Below, piece after piece: positions 1-8,917 of a DNA stretch of 64,000 bases. The position numbers and the translations under genes are program-made. The stretch is from Pseudomonas corrugata (GTDB taxonomy: Bacteria; Pseudomonadota; Gammaproteobacteria; Pseudomonadales; Pseudomonadaceae), in the NCBI RefSeq assembly GCF_001269905.1, contig NZ_LHVK01000003.1, positions 124,001-188,000 on the forward strand. The letters are read 5' to 3'. The first letter of the stretch is position 1, and each line of letters opens with the position of its first letter. The notes beneath the pieces are model-generated. The model did not search any database. It had not been told where the DNA came from and saw only the letters and a list, made by a program, of their open reading frames with translations.

Positions 1-400
1 GACCCTTCACATAGATGAAACCATAGGAAAACGCCACCTGCTTCTGCCGCTCGGCCGTCACGCCGGTGGAGCCACACTCCAGGTCGACGGTGCCGTTCTG
101 CACCAGCGGGATGCGGGTCTGGGAGGTCACCAGGTTGTACTTCACATCCAGTTGCGGCAATGCCAGTTGGGTCTTGATCCGCTCGACGATTTTGTTCGCC
201 AGGTCCACTGAGTAGCCCATCGGTTTGCCGCTGCTGTCACCTATGTAGGAAAACGGCACCGAGGCGTCGCGATACCCCAGGGTGATGCCGCGGGTATTGG
301 CGATTTTCCCCAGCGTGCCGCTCGGAGGGGCTTGTGTAGCCTGGACATGGGCGCTCAACAACAGGCTCAGGGTGCAGCCGATCAACGTGATTTTTTGCAT
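1..400 (-). CDS. Amino-acid ABC transporter substrate-binding protein, glutamate/aspartate (GltI-like), C-terminus outside window
   Basis: Only the first 133 codons lie in the window; the reading frame runs off the left edge. The product starts MQKITLIGCTLSLLLSAHVQA, a typical Sec signal peptide with a predicted cut after about residue 21, so the mature protein should be periplasmic. The stretch GYRDASVPFSYIG, then GYSVDL and SQTRIPLVQNGTVDLECGST, matches the N-terminal lobe of the family 3 solute-binding proteins of the GltI (glutamate/aspartate) type. The ATG at 400 is preceded by a GGAG ribosome site. It begins 23 bases after the D-amino-acid dehydrogenase-like gene and is probably co-transcribed with it. 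The ligand is inferred from family resemblance only. Confidence 0.8.
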   Translation of the reverse strand, partial: MQKITLIGCTLSLLLSAHVQATQAPPSGTLGKIANTRGITLGYRDASVPFSYIGDSSGKPMGYSVDLANKIVERIKTQLALPQLDVKYNLVTSQTRIPLVQNGTVDLECGSTGVTAERQKQVAFSYGFIYVKG

Positions 401-423
401 TGTTATTCTCCGTTGCGGGTGGG

Positions 424-1665
424 TCAGGCGGCGCGGGGCGTGAGGCCCTGCAGATCAATGGACGGCGTGCGCTGGCGGATCAGTTCGCTGAGCAGGCGAG
501 CGCTGCCGCAAGCCAGGGTGAAACCCAGTGCTCCATGGCCGAGGTTGAGCCACAGGTTGCGATAGCCGGTGGCGCCGATCAGCGGCACGCCGCTGGGCGT
601 GGCCGGGCGCATGCCGGCCCATTCGACGGCGTGTTCATAATCCCCGGCCAAGGGAAAAGTTTCCCGGGCCTGGCGCTTGATCAAGGCCAGGCGCCGCGGA
701 TCCGGCGTCGGGTCGAAGCCGACGATATCCACCATCGCCGCCACCCGCAAATGTTCGCCGATTCGCGCATAAACGATCTTGCGGTCATAGTCAGTGATGC
801 TCAGGTCCGGAGCCCGATGCGCTGCGCCGATAGGCACGGTCAGGCTGTAACCCTTGAGCGGATACAGCGGCATTCGCACTCCCGGTAACGCCAGGGTCGC
901 GCTGCGGTGACCGGCGGCAATCACGAGGCTGTCCACCGGCAAGCGCTGTCCATTCAACTCGATGGCGTGCACCTGGCCATCGGCGTGGCAAATGCCAGTC
1001 ACCGTCTCCCCCAACAAGAATTCACAGCGCCCCGATGCCTGCAAGCGTGCGGCCAGTTGCTGGCAGAAAGCGTGGCAATCGGCGACCTCCTCGTCCGGCG
1101 TGTAGATCCCGCCCACCAACGGCACGCCCGCCAGCGCCGGCTCCAGGCTCGCGCACTCGGCGGGCCCGAGCACCTGCTGGTGCAGGTTGTCCGCCAGTCG
1201 CCGCCGGGCATGTTGGAAATGGTTGGCATCACGAAACGTCACCAGCTTGCCGTTGCGCCGCCAGCCGAAGCCATCAAGGCGATCGTCTTCGCGCCAGCCC
1301 TGCAAGGTGGCCTGGCTCAGCAGTGCCAGGCGTAACAGGTGGGCGCCGTTGCGTCGGTTGATCGACGTCCGGCACGCCGCGATGAACGCAGCCATCCAGC
1401 GCCACTGGGCAGGATCCAGGCGGGGCCGCAACCTGAGTGGCGAATCCCCGCGCAACATCCAGCCGAGTGCCTGCCAGGGCACCCCGGCGTCCGCCAGGGG
1501 GGCCACGTAGCGATAGGACAATTGGCCACCATTGGCAAAGCTGGTCTCGCTGCCCAACGCATCCCTGGCCTCCACCAGCGTCACGTCGACGCCGTCGCGA
1601 ACCAGCGCATAAGCCGTCGCCAACCCGACCACGCCACCGCCAATGATGCACGCCCTTTGCCCCAT
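424..1665 (-). CDS. D-amino-acid dehydrogenase-like FAD oxidoreductase (DadA family)
   Basis: The 413-residue product opens with a Rossmann FAD-binding loop (CIIGGGVVGLATAYAL, residues 6-21), followed by the acidic end of the second strand (VTLVEA) and the SFANGGQLSYRY block seen in DadA-type D-amino-acid dehydrogenases. The length fits the DadA family (about 410-430). DadA enzymes deaminate D-amino acids and pass electrons to the respiratory chain from the inner face of the membrane. The gene lies upstream of an amino-acid binding protein and divergent from a LysR regulator, which suggests uptake and oxidation of one amino acid or opine-like substrate. It is a paralogue type rather than the dad operon gene, since no alanine racemase is adjacent; the substrate is unknown. 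Confidence 0.82.
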   Translation of the reverse strand: MGQRACIIGGGVVGLATAYALVRDGVDVTLVEARDALGSETSFANGGQLSYRYVAPLADAGVPWQALGWMLRGDSPLRLRPRLDPAQWRWMAAFIAACRTSINRRNGAHLLRLALLSQATLQGWREDDRLDGFGWRRNGKLVTFRDANHFQHARRRLADNLHQQVLGPAECASLEPALAGVPLVGGIYTPDEEVADCHAFCQQLAARLQASGRCEFLLGETVTGICHADGQVHAIELNGQRLPVDSLVIAAGHRSATLALPGVRMPLYPLKGYSLTVPIGAAHRAPDLSITDYDRKIVYARIGEHLRVAAMVDIVGFDPTPDPRRLALIKRQARETFPLAGDYEHAVEWAGMRPATPSGVPLIGATGYRNLWLNLGHGALGFTLACGSARLLSELIRQRTPSIDLQGLTPRAA

Positions 1666-1759
1666 GCCCGCCTCCTAACCGTTTCCGATCAGTTGAGGTT
1701 AGGGGCAGGTGACAGGTCCGGAACAATAAATAAAGATGGAGCACCTATAAACAAGGGTT
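1666..1759. promoter_or_regulatory. Divergent promoter region between the dehydrogenase and LysR genes
   Basis: These 94 bases separate two divergent starts, so both promoters must lie here. ATAA (1747-1750) and TTAT (1758-1761) form a short inverted repeat with a 7-base spacer that overlaps the LysR start, a plausible autoregulatory site for a LysR protein. The site assignment is inference from geometry alone. Confidence 0.4.
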
Positions 1760-2689
1760 ATGGGCTCGCCAATGCGCCTCCGTCACATCGAGATTTTCCA
1801 GGCCATACGCCAGGCCGGCTCCATCAGCGGCGCCGCGCAGTTGCTGCATGTCTCTCAGCCGGCGGTGACCAAGGTGCTGCAGCACGCCGAGCAACAGCTG
1901 GGATTTGCCCTGTTCCTGCGAGTGCGCGGCAAGTTGCAGGCCACCCCCGAAGCCCTGGAGCTGGAACGCGAAGTCGACAAGGTCAGCGAAAGCCTGCAAG
2001 GCGTGCGACGACTGGCCCAGAGCCTGCGCCGCGAGCCCGGTCACAACCTGCGTATCGGCGCGACCCCGGCCCTGGCCCTGTCACTGCTGCCGGCGGCCAT
2101 TCATCAATGGACCCGGCGCTACCCGGACATTGTCTGTGAACTGTCCAGCGCCCACAGCCGTGAGCTGGTGCAGAACCTGTTGATGCGTGAGATCGACGTC
2201 GCCCTGACCTTGCAGCCGCCTGATCATCCGGGGCTCAAGGCCCAGACCCTGGCCAGCGGCGTGCTGGTGGCGCTGGCCCCAAAGGGGCACTGGAGCGATG
2301 CGGCGGTGGGCAAACCGATGTCGTTGCAGGAATTGGCCGGCGCGCCCCTGATCGGCCTGTCCAGCGCCGATCCGCTCTCGGCCAGGCTGGACGGCTATCT
2401 CGAAGCAGTGGCCCCTGCGCCGCGCATCAGCATCGCCGTGCAGACCTATTCGCTGGCCCGGGCCATGGTGGAGTCCGGTGCCGGCATGGCCGTGATCGAC
2501 CCGTTCACGGCCCTTGGCGCCTCGAAGACCTCCACGGCGATCCGACCGTTGTCGCCACCGCTGCCCATCTCGCTTTACGCCGTGACCCGGGCCAATGAAG
2601 CGCCGGCGCACACCCTGGGCACCCTGCTGGAGATTTTCGCCAACCAGGCCCAGGGGCAACTGGACGGGCTGTTCACGGCTGGCCGCTAA
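1760..2689 (+). CDS. LysR-family transcriptional regulator
   Basis: The product is 309 residues, a usual LysR length. The N-terminus (MRLRHIEIFQAI, then GSISGAAQLLHVSQPAVTKVL at about residues 20-41) is a classical LysR winged helix-turn-helix, and the remainder fits the two-lobed effector domain. It is divergent from the dehydrogenase/binding-protein genes, the usual arrangement for a LysR regulator of its neighbour. The start could equally be the ATG at 1772; neither has a clear ribosome site. Its stop overlaps that of the convergent trhA-like gene by three bases. Confidence 0.88.
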   Translation: MGSPMRLRHIEIFQAIRQAGSISGAAQLLHVSQPAVTKVLQHAEQQLGFALFLRVRGKLQATPEALELEREVDKVSESLQGVRRLAQSLRREPGHNLRIGATPALALSLLPAAIHQWTRRYPDIVCELSSAHSRELVQNLLMREIDVALTLQPPDHPGLKAQTLASGVLVALAPKGHWSDAAVGKPMSLQELAGAPLIGLSSADPLSARLDGYLEAVAPAPRISIAVQTYSLARAMVESGAGMAVIDPFTALGASKTSTAIRPLSPPLPISLYAVTRANEAPAHTLGTLLEIFANQAQGQLDGLFTAGR

Positions 2690-3303
2690 AGGACATAGAA
2701 CAGAATCGCCACGAAGTGCAGCAGGCTGCCGGCGATCACAAACAGATGCCAGATGCCATGGGCATGGCGCAATCGGTTATCGAGGGCGAAGAAAATGATG
2801 CCCACGGTGTACAACACCCCGCCCGAGGCCAGCCAGGCGAAACCAGTGCTGCCCAGGGTTGCCAACAGCGGCTTGACCGCCACCAGCACGATCCAGCCCA
2901 TCACCGCGTAGATCACGATCGACAGAATCCGCGCTTCGGACCGCGGCTTGATTTCTTGCAGGATGCCGATCAACGCCAGCCCCCAGACGATCCCGAACAA
3001 CGTCCAGCCCCAGGGCCCGCGCAGGGTTACCAGGCAGAACGGTGTGTAGCTGCCGGCGATCAGCAGGTAGATCGAAAAATGATCGACCTTCTGCATGATC
3101 GCTTTCTTGCGCCCGCGCACGCTGTGGTAGACCGTCGAGGAGCTGTACAGCACCAGCAGGGTGAACCCATAGATCGCCACGCTGACGATCTTCCATGGAT
3201 CGCCGGTCAGCCCGGCAAGCACCACCAGCCATACCCCGCCGATAAACGCCGCAATCGCTCCAACCAGGTGGGTCCAGGCGTTCAGTCGCTCCCCGTGATA
3301 CAT
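2686..3303 (-). CDS. trhA: Hemolysin III / TrhA family membrane protein
   Basis: This 205-residue, strongly hydrophobic protein has seven predicted membrane segments. It carries the family signatures MYHGERLNAWTHLVGA at the N-terminus, the SSSTVYHS segment near residue 55-62, and the C-terminal DNRLRHAHGIWHLFVIAGS block, whose histidines and aspartate are the conserved putative metal site of the PAQR/hemolysin III superfamily. Bacterial members (TrhA, formerly YqfA) are linked to membrane energetics and lipid homeostasis rather than to proven haemolysis. It is convergent with the LysR gene, with a four-base overlap of the two ORF ends. Confidence 0.85.
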   Translation of the reverse strand: MYHGERLNAWTHLVGAIAAFIGGVWLVVLAGLTGDPWKIVSVAIYGFTLLVLYSSSTVYHSVRGRKKAIMQKVDHFSIYLLIAGSYTPFCLVTLRGPWGWTLFGIVWGLALIGILQEIKPRSEARILSIVIYAVMGWIVLVAVKPLLATLGSTGFAWLASGGVLYTVGIIFFALDNRLRHAHGIWHLFVIAGSLLHFVAILFYVL

Positions 3304-3456
3304 CGATTCCTACCCCTCCATGATGAAACACGCGCCAAGGCTCAGGCCTGGGGCGCAAAAGTGCAATGGTTTGCTGTGAGTTGCGATCCGCTGTAAATCT
3401 CCTCGCTCCCAGGTTCATTGGGGCACAATCGCATGACACGAATAAGAGCCCGCCCC

Positions 3457-4377
3457 ATGTTGATCGACGAAGAATTGACCCTGAAGAAACTCGAGGTGTT
3501 CCTGGCCTTCATGCGCACCGGCAACCTGGCGCGGGCGGCGGCAGAGTTGCAGACCAGCAACGTCAGCGTGCACCGGGCCATCCATTCGCTGGAGAGCGCC
3601 CTTCGCTGCCCGTTGTTCAAGCACGAAGGCCGCAATCTCACACCGCTGGAAAGCGCCTATGTGCTGGAGGAACGAGCGCAGAAACTGATCCAGGACGTGG
3701 TCGAAAGCGTACGCCTGACCCGCGAGGCCGCCGGGTTCTCCGCCGAGCGCTTCAAGCTGGGGTCGTTGTATTCGCTGACAGTCAAGACCGTGCCGCAGTT
3801 GATCATGGGCCTGAAGATCCGCCGCAGCGAACTCAACATCGACCTGATCATGGGCTCGAACATCGACCTGCTGTACAAGCTCAAGAACATGGAAGTCGAT
3901 GCCATCCTGGTGTCCCTGGACGACAGCGTCAACGATCCGGACTGCGAACACATCGCTCTGTTCTCCGACGACATATTCCTCGCCACGCCGGCCGACTCAC
4001 CGTTTGCCCAACGTAGCGAAGTCGACCTGGCCGAAGTCCGTGACGAGACGTTCATCACCCTGACCCAGGGCTTCGCCACGCATCAGGACGGGATTCGGGT
4101 GTTCAGACAGGCAGGCTTCGAACCGAAGGTGGCGATGCAGGTCAACGACATCTTCACCCTGTTGAGCATGGTCAGCTCCGGGGTCGGTTATGCCTTGTTG
4201 CCGGGCCGGATTGCGGCGGTGTATGAAAACCGGGTGAAGCTCATCCCATTGCAGGAGAAGTACCGCTTGCAGCAGCACATCGGCGTGGTGTTTCTCAAGG
4301 CCAAGGAGCGTGATCCGAACCTGCTGGCGTTGCTTGCCGAATGCCGGATGTATGCCAATCGCCAAGCCATCCCATGA
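3457..4377 (+). CDS. mdcR: LysR-family regulator of malonate catabolism (MdcR)
   Basis: From the ATG at 3457 the product has 306 residues and starts MLIDEELTLKKLEVFLAFM, the N-terminus of MdcR-type LysR regulators; the helix-turn-helix lies at about residues 19-40 (TGNLARAAAELQTSNVSVHRAI). A longer frame opens at 3418, but its extra residues are basic and atypical. It sits beside and convergent to the mdc-mad operon, where MdcR is known from P. aeruginosa and Klebsiella to activate transcription in response to malonate. The stop codon lies inside the first bases of a REP element. Confidence 0.9.
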   Translation: MLIDEELTLKKLEVFLAFMRTGNLARAAAELQTSNVSVHRAIHSLESALRCPLFKHEGRNLTPLESAYVLEERAQKLIQDVVESVRLTREAAGFSAERFKLGSLYSLTVKTVPQLIMGLKIRRSELNIDLIMGSNIDLLYKLKNMEVDAILVSLDDSVNDPDCEHIALFSDDIFLATPADSPFAQRSEVDLAEVRDETFITLTQGFATHQDGIRVFRQAGFEPKVAMQVNDIFTLLSMVSSGVGYALLPGRIAAVYENRVKLIPLQEKYRLQQHIGVVFLKAKERDPNLLALLAECRMYANRQAIP

Positions 4378-4483
4378 TCGTCCCCACGCTCTGCGTGGGG
4401 ACGCAGCCCGGGACGCTCCGCGTCCCAAAAGCGTGACGCAGAGCGTCAAAAGAGGCATTCCCACGCAGAGCGTGGGAACGATC
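4376..4483. repeat. REP-type inverted repeat, GTTCCCACGCTCTGCGTGGG family
   Basis: Two inverted copies of a repeat whose core is CCCACGCTCTGCGTGGG (imperfect palindromes near 4380-4402 and 4457-4483) flank a central stretch that itself contains GACGCTCCGCGTC-like palindromes. A second member lies at 30909-31017 with the same outer ends (ATCGTTCCCACG and CGTGGGAACGAT). It fills the gap between the converging mdcR and madM genes. Confidence 0.85.
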
Positions 4484-4501
4484 AGAACTGCAGCCTGCAA
4501 A

Positions 4502-5266
4502 CTAGCCCATCAGCCCGCGCATGATCAGGAACAACAACGAAGGGCCCAGCAAACAACCCAGCGCGGTATAGAACGCCGCCGTCAGGCATCCATACGGCAC
4601 CAGCTTCGGATCGGTCGCCGCCAGCCCGCCGGCCACGCCGCTGGAGGTGCCCATCAACCCGCCGAAGATCACCGCACTGCGTGGATTGTTGAGGCCGATC
4701 AGCGGCGCCACGAAAGGCGTTGCCACCATCACCAGGATCGCCTTGATCAAACCTGCGGCAATGGACAGCGCCATAACCTCGGAACTGGCGCCGATAGCCG
4801 CGCCGGTGACCGGCCCGACGATATACGTGACCGCTCCGGCGCCAATGGTAGTCAGGCTCACCGCATCGGTGTATCCGAACGCCATCGCCACACCCACGCC
4901 GGCAATGAACGAGGTGCCCACACCGACAAACAACGCCACCACCCCGACAAAGCCGGCACGCTTGAGCTCCTCGACACTCACCCCAAACGCCGTGGCGACA
5001 ATGGCAAAGTCCCGCAGCATGGCGCCGCCCAGCAAACCAATCCCGGAAAGCAGCGGAATGTCCACCACCCCCTTATGCCCCCCAGTCATCGCCCCGCCGA
5101 TATACGACAGTATCAGCCCCAGCAGAATAGCGATGGCCGAACCGTGCAGTCGGCCCTTGGTGAATGTGTTGCTGATCCAGTACGACACCCACATGGTGAT
5201 GCCGACAACCGCAAAACCACTGATCAGGCCATAGCCGGTAATCACTTTCATCATTGATTCGTACAT
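4502..5266 (-). CDS. madM: Malonate transporter subunit MadM
   Basis: Starting at MYESMMKVITGYGLI, the product is 254 residues of almost continuous membrane segments (about eight to nine helices) and ends LLFLIMRGLMG. MadM with MadL forms the secondary, sodium- or proton-coupled malonate transporter of the inner membrane. It follows madL by five bases and is the last gene of the mdc operon. An in-frame ATG nine bases further upstream (5275) exists but would overlap madL; the MYES start is the one conserved in the family. Confidence 0.93.
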   Translation of the reverse strand: MYESMMKVITGYGLISGFAVVGITMWVSYWISNTFTKGRLHGSAIAILLGLILSYIGGAMTGGHKGVVDIPLLSGIGLLGGAMLRDFAIVATAFGVSVEELKRAGFVGVVALFVGVGTSFIAGVGVAMAFGYTDAVSLTTIGAGAVTYIVGPVTGAAIGASSEVMALSIAAGLIKAILVMVATPFVAPLIGLNNPRSAVIFGGLMGTSSGVAGGLAATDPKLVPYGCLTAAFYTALGCLLGPSLLFLIMRGLMG

Positions 5267-5271
5267 AGTGA

Positions 5272-5664
5272 TCACCCTACCGTCTTCACGGAAACGTTGG
5301 CTTCAGGCCCTTTGTTGCCAATGCGCACCAGCACCGGCACCAACGCAAAGGCAATCACCACCGCCAGGATCCCGGCCAGGATCGCCATCGGCCCGCCCTT
5401 GAGCGCGCCATAGACATTTTGCTGGGCTGCCATGGCAACGACGATGGGAATGTAGATCGCACTCCAGAATTCCACGCCGGCCTCGGATTTGCCCTTGAAC
5501 AGACCGCGTCTGCTCAGATAGCTGCCCAGGCCGATCAACAGCAGCATCGCAATGCCGACTCCGCCGACGTTAGCCGGCACGCCGATCAGTTTGCCCAGCA
5601 GCTCACCGATGAAAATACCCGTCAGGGTACAAAAGGCCAGAAACGCCACACCGTAAATAATCAT
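5272..5664 (-). CDS. madL: Malonate transporter subunit MadL
   Basis: This 130-residue protein, from MIIYGVAFLAFCTLTG, has about four membrane helices and is the small subunit of the MadLM malonate carrier. The frame is open back to a TTG at 5796, but the added sequence is hydrophilic, overlaps mdcH, and does not resemble MadL, so the ATG at 5664 is preferred. It lies 67 bases downstream of mdcH, the only sizeable gap within the operon, and is coupled to madM with a five-base gap. Confidence 0.93.
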   Translation of the reverse strand: MIIYGVAFLAFCTLTGIFIGELLGKLIGVPANVGGVGIAMLLLIGLGSYLSRRGLFKGKSEAGVEFWSAIYIPIVVAMAAQQNVYGALKGGPMAILAGILAVVIAFALVPVLVRIGNKGPEANVSVKTVG

Positions 5665-5731
5665 TGTTGTAGTCCTCAAAGTGCATCGTCGAAGTTGTTG
5701 TTTTTGTGCTTCGCCAGCTTGAGTCGATGGT

Positions 5732-6652
5732 CTAGGGTTGGCGGCGTCCCTCCTCTGCGAGCAGCGCTTGCAGGGTATCGAGCCGGGCACCGTCAAAGGC
5801 CATGACAGTGCCCTGCTCGAACACCCGGCGTGCCAGGCCGGTCAGCACCGCACCAGGTGGCAGCTCGATCTGCAAGCGCACGCCTCGCTCATAGGCACTT
5901 TGCACCGTACCGCGCCAATCGACGACGCGGCACATGTTGAAAGCCAAGTCGTCGCGCAAGGCGTCGGGCTTTGTCACAAGCCGGGCGCGGCTGCCGCTGA
6001 GATAACCCAGCGTGGGGACTTGCAGCGGCACGTCGGCAAATGCCTGGGCCAATGTTTGCGCCGGCCTCTCCAGCAACGGGCAATGGGACGGCACGCTCAC
6101 CGCCAGGCGGCAGGCCTTGCCGGCGCCCTGGCTGCGTGCGTGGCTGGCAACCACCGCCATGGCCTCGTCGCTGCCGGCGATGACCACCTGGTTATCGGCA
6201 TTGATATTGGCCAGGTAGACCGGCGTTGCGCCGCTGTGCACCTGGGCCAGCAAACCTTCCACGACGGCGAGGTCCAGGCCGATGATCGCGGTCATTCCAT
6301 AGCCTTGCGGATAGGCCTGCTGCATCAGTTCGCCCCGCAGGCTGACCAGCCGCAACGCATCCTCGAACCCCAGCGCACCCGCCACCACCGCCGCCGGATA
6401 TGCGCCGATGGACAGCCCCGCCACGTAGTCCGGCGCCGGGGCTTGCTCCAGCAAGCGGCGCGACGCCGCCACACCCGCAATCAACAGGCACAACTGCACG
6501 GCGCGGGTCGATTGCAAGGCCTCGGCGCCGTCCAGTTGCAGCACGTCTTCACCGAGCACATCGCTCGCCTCGGCCAACACATGCGGCGCCAGGCCATGGA
6601 GCATGCCCGTGCGCTGCGCACCCTGGCCGGGGAATACCAGGAGGCTGCTCAT
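5732..6652 (-). CDS. mdcH: Malonate decarboxylase subunit epsilon, malonyl-CoA:ACP acyltransferase
   Basis: The 306-residue product begins SSLLVFPGQGAQRTGML, the FPGQGxQ signature of FabD-type acyltransferases, and carries the nucleophile serine in GLSIGAYPAAVVAGAL (about residues 99-114) and a later GMTAIIG segment. MdcH primes the decarboxylase by transferring a malonyl group from CoA to the unusual prosthetic group on MdcC. It overlaps mdcG by four bases (ATGA), which indicates translational coupling. Confidence 0.92.
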   Translation of the reverse strand: MSSLLVFPGQGAQRTGMLHGLAPHVLAEASDVLGEDVLQLDGAEALQSTRAVQLCLLIAGVAASRRLLEQAPAPDYVAGLSIGAYPAAVVAGALGFEDALRLVSLRGELMQQAYPQGYGMTAIIGLDLAVVEGLLAQVHSGATPVYLANINADNQVVIAGSDEAMAVVASHARSQGAGKACRLAVSVPSHCPLLERPAQTLAQAFADVPLQVPTLGYLSGSRARLVTKPDALRDDLAFNMCRVVDWRGTVQSAYERGVRLQIELPPGAVLTGLARRVFEQGTVMAFDGARLDTLQALLAEEGRRQP

Positions 6653-7269
6653 GCGACCTGCTCCAGCGACGGCTGCCAGGGATCGCTCACCAGCCGCGCC
6701 TGGAGGTCATCCTTGAGCAGGACCCGACGCGACGGGCCCGCCCACTCTCGCAAGGCAACAGCGCCGAATGGCGTCTGCAACTGCATGTCCACGACGCACA
6801 CCAAGCCGTCCAGTTGCGCCAGCAAGTCCCTGGCCTGGACGCGATCCATCGGTTGCGGCGTGCGCAGGATCAGGTCAAGGTCGCTGCGCTCATGCAGTGC
6901 CTCGATGCCGCTGGCGAGTTCGAACCCGGCGCTGCCGCTGATGCCCCAGGTCCAGCCGCAGGCGTTGAGTATCGGCCGCAGGCGGGACAACACCCGCAGG
7001 GCCGGCAAGTTCCGTTGGCAGTCGATGTGGCACAGGTCTTCCGGGCGCACCCGACGCCGGATCGCTGACAGCTGCATCAACGTGGCGTAACGCTGCTCCC
7101 GAGCCCGACCACGAACACCCACCGCCACCTGTCCCGGCGCCGTCAGCGCCCGCCGCACCACCACCGGTTGCCCGAGGCCGAGGGCTTGCACAGCCCACGC
7201 CGGCGCATCCGCTGGCAACTGCTGCGGGGTCATCCCCCAGAGCAGGTCGTGCGCCAGGAAGGTGTTCAC
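6649..7269 (-). CDS. mdcG: Malonate decarboxylase holo-ACP synthase (phosphoribosyl-dephospho-CoA transferase)
   Basis: From the GTG at 7269 the product is 206 residues (NTFLAHDLLWGM...), the usual MdcG length. MdcG attaches the triphosphoribosyl-dephospho-CoA made by MdcB to the serine of MdcC. The central GISGSAGFELASG followed by ERSDLDLILRTP is a nucleotidyltransferase-like GS-x-D-L-D motif that fits its transfer chemistry. The GTG overlaps the TGA of mdcE (GTGA). The frame opens further upstream in a GC-rich, non-homologous stretch inside mdcE, which I treat as spurious. Confidence 0.88.
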   Translation of the reverse strand: MNTFLAHDLLWGMTPQQLPADAPAWAVQALGLGQPVVVRRALTAPGQVAVGVRGRAREQRYATLMQLSAIRRRVRPEDLCHIDCQRNLPALRVLSRLRPILNACGWTWGISGSAGFELASGIEALHERSDLDLILRTPQPMDRVQARDLLAQLDGLVCVVDMQLQTPFGAVALREWAGPSRRVLLKDDLQARLVSDPWQPSLEQVA

Positions 7270-8069
7270 CACTGCGCGCTCAGCAACTGGCGAACTTGGC
7301 TGGAAGCGGCCCGATGGGGCGCCCCAAGGCGGCCGCTCAAATTTCGAGGCGCACCGGCCACATCGTTGATCGCTTGCTGCAGGCAATCGGTGACCCGGGC
7401 CAGATCGGTCGCCGATGGCTGCTCTATCTGCTCGACCGACAGGGTTTCCCACAACAACCCCAGACTGGCATAGCTGTCGATGTCATAGGCCATCGGCGGC
7501 ACGCTGGCGGCCAGGGCTTCCAATTCTTCTACACTGCGCAGAGTCACCCGCGCTGCCGAGGCCTTGCCCATGGCGTGGACCATCACCCCAGGATCGCGCA
7601 ATGCAATCAGCCGGTTGGCCTGGTAGCCGTGGGCCAGGAACGCCCCGGACATTGCCTTGCCCACCAGCAAGCCGATCACCGGATGTCCGGCCAACCGGGC
7701 ACGGGCATAACTGTCCGCCGCACCGGCCAACGCCTGATGGATGCCCAGGGCCTCCTCCCGGCGACCATAGGCCTGGCTGGGTACATCGACAATGGCGATC
7801 AGCGCACGCTTGCTGGACGCCTCGCGGTCAGCCTCGATGGCGTCATCCACCGCCTTGGCCAGGCCCCAACCTTCCAGCAGACCGACCTCTCCGTTGCGCG
7901 CCCGGGGAAAACGATTATCGGGATCGGCTACCACCGCCAACAGGCGCACGGTCTGCCCGCCTAACCTGGCATCGGCCGCTTTCACCGAAGCGGGCAATCC
8001 CGGCAGCGGCTCGGTGCCACCACTCAAGGCTTCGAACCAGCGCAAGCCTCTCAATGAATACGAACTCAT
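7266..8069 (-). CDS. mdcE: Malonate decarboxylase gamma subunit
   Basis: A 267-residue carboxyltransferase-like protein (SSYSLRGLRWFEAL...), with crotonase-type features such as AIVDVPSQAYGRREEALG and GLLVGKAMSGAFLAHGYQAN. With MdcD it forms the decarboxylase proper, which converts malonyl-S-ACP to acetyl-S-ACP and CO2. Its start overlaps the mdcD stop by four bases. Confidence 0.92.
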   Translation of the reverse strand: MSSYSLRGLRWFEALSGGTEPLPGLPASVKAADARLGGQTVRLLAVVADPDNRFPRARNGEVGLLEGWGLAKAVDDAIEADREASSKRALIAIVDVPSQAYGRREEALGIHQALAGAADSYARARLAGHPVIGLLVGKAMSGAFLAHGYQANRLIALRDPGVMVHAMGKASAARVTLRSVEELEALAASVPPMAYDIDSYASLGLLWETLSVEQIEQPSATDLARVTDCLQQAINDVAGAPRNLSGRLGAPHRAASSQVRQLLSAQW

Positions 8070-8917
8070 GGGCGTTCTCCCTGATACAACTGGCGAACCG
8101 CTGCCGGTTCGATCTGCACGTCAGTGTCCAACCGGGCCAGGTGCTGCAGGAACAACTCGGCCTGGCCGCTGCGGTGTACGGCGGGCACGCCCAGGTGCAA
8201 CAACTGGCTGACCTGCTGGCGGATCTGCTGCACATCATCGGCGCAATAACGATCCACCAATCCGCTGGCGAAACGTTGCTCGCCACCGGTCAGGCTCCAG
8301 ATGAACGGGCGGTCCCGGGAGTCGTACTCCTCGATTCCGGCCTCCTGTTCAATCACTTGCGGACCGTTCAATCCCAGCCGCGCCTCCTGGGTCACCAGCA
8401 AATAACTGCATAGCCCGGCGGCGATGGACATGCCGCCAAAGCAACCGACACTGCCCGCCACCACACCGACCACCGGCTGGTACTGACGCAGGTCGACAAT
8501 CGCAGCATGAATCTCGGCAATAGCCGCCAACCCCAGATTGGCTTCCTGCAAACGCACACCGCCGGTTTCCAGCAGCAGTACCGCACGGGTCGCAATGCCC
8601 TTGCGGTTGTCCTCGGCGGCCAGCTCCAGGGCGCCGGCGATCTTCGCCCCACCCACTTCGCCAAGGCTACCGCCCTGGAACGCGCCTTCGATGGCGGCGA
8701 TCACCACCGGCAGGCCGTCGAGGCTGCCTTTGGCAATCACTACGCCGTCGTCGCTTTGCGGTACCACGCCTTGGCGCAGCAGCCACGGCGACATGATTCG
8801 CTGGAACGGGTCGAGCAGTTCGCGAAACGTACCGTCATCGAGCAAGGCCTTCGCCCGTTGCCGGGCACCGAGTTCGACGAAGCTGTGCTTGTTGAGCAAC
8901 GCTGCACTGTCAGTCAT
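8066..8917 (-). CDS. mdcD: Malonate decarboxylase beta subunit
   Basis: From MTDSAALLNKHSFVELGARQRAKALLDDGTF the product is 283 residues. It has the carboxyltransferase fold signature of the decarboxylase beta subunit (VVIAKGSLDGLPVVIAAIEG and the oxyanion-type GSVGCFGGMSIAAG). It acts with MdcE in decarboxylating malonyl-MdcC. The frame runs open to 9064, but the extra N-terminal sequence lies in mdcC and is not homologous. The start overlaps the mdcC end by eight bases. Confidence 0.92.
   Translation of the reverse strand: MTDSAALLNKHSFVELGARQRAKALLDDGTFRELLDPFQRIMSPWLLRQGVVPQSDDGVVIAKGSLDGLPVVIAAIEGAFQGGSLGEVGGAKIAGALELAAEDNRKGIATRAVLLLETGGVRLQEANLGLAAIAEIHAAIVDLRQYQPVVGVVAGSVGCFGGMSIAAGLCSYLLVTQEARLGLNGPQVIEQEAGIEEYDSRDRPFIWSLTGGEQRFASGLVDRYCADDVQQIRQQVSQLLHLGVPAVHRSGQAELFLQHLARLDTDVQIEPAAVRQLYQGERP

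Noticed and set aside
5666..5796. TTG-started N-terminal extension of MadL
   Set aside because: The extra residues overlap mdcH, are hydrophilic and match no MadL sequence.
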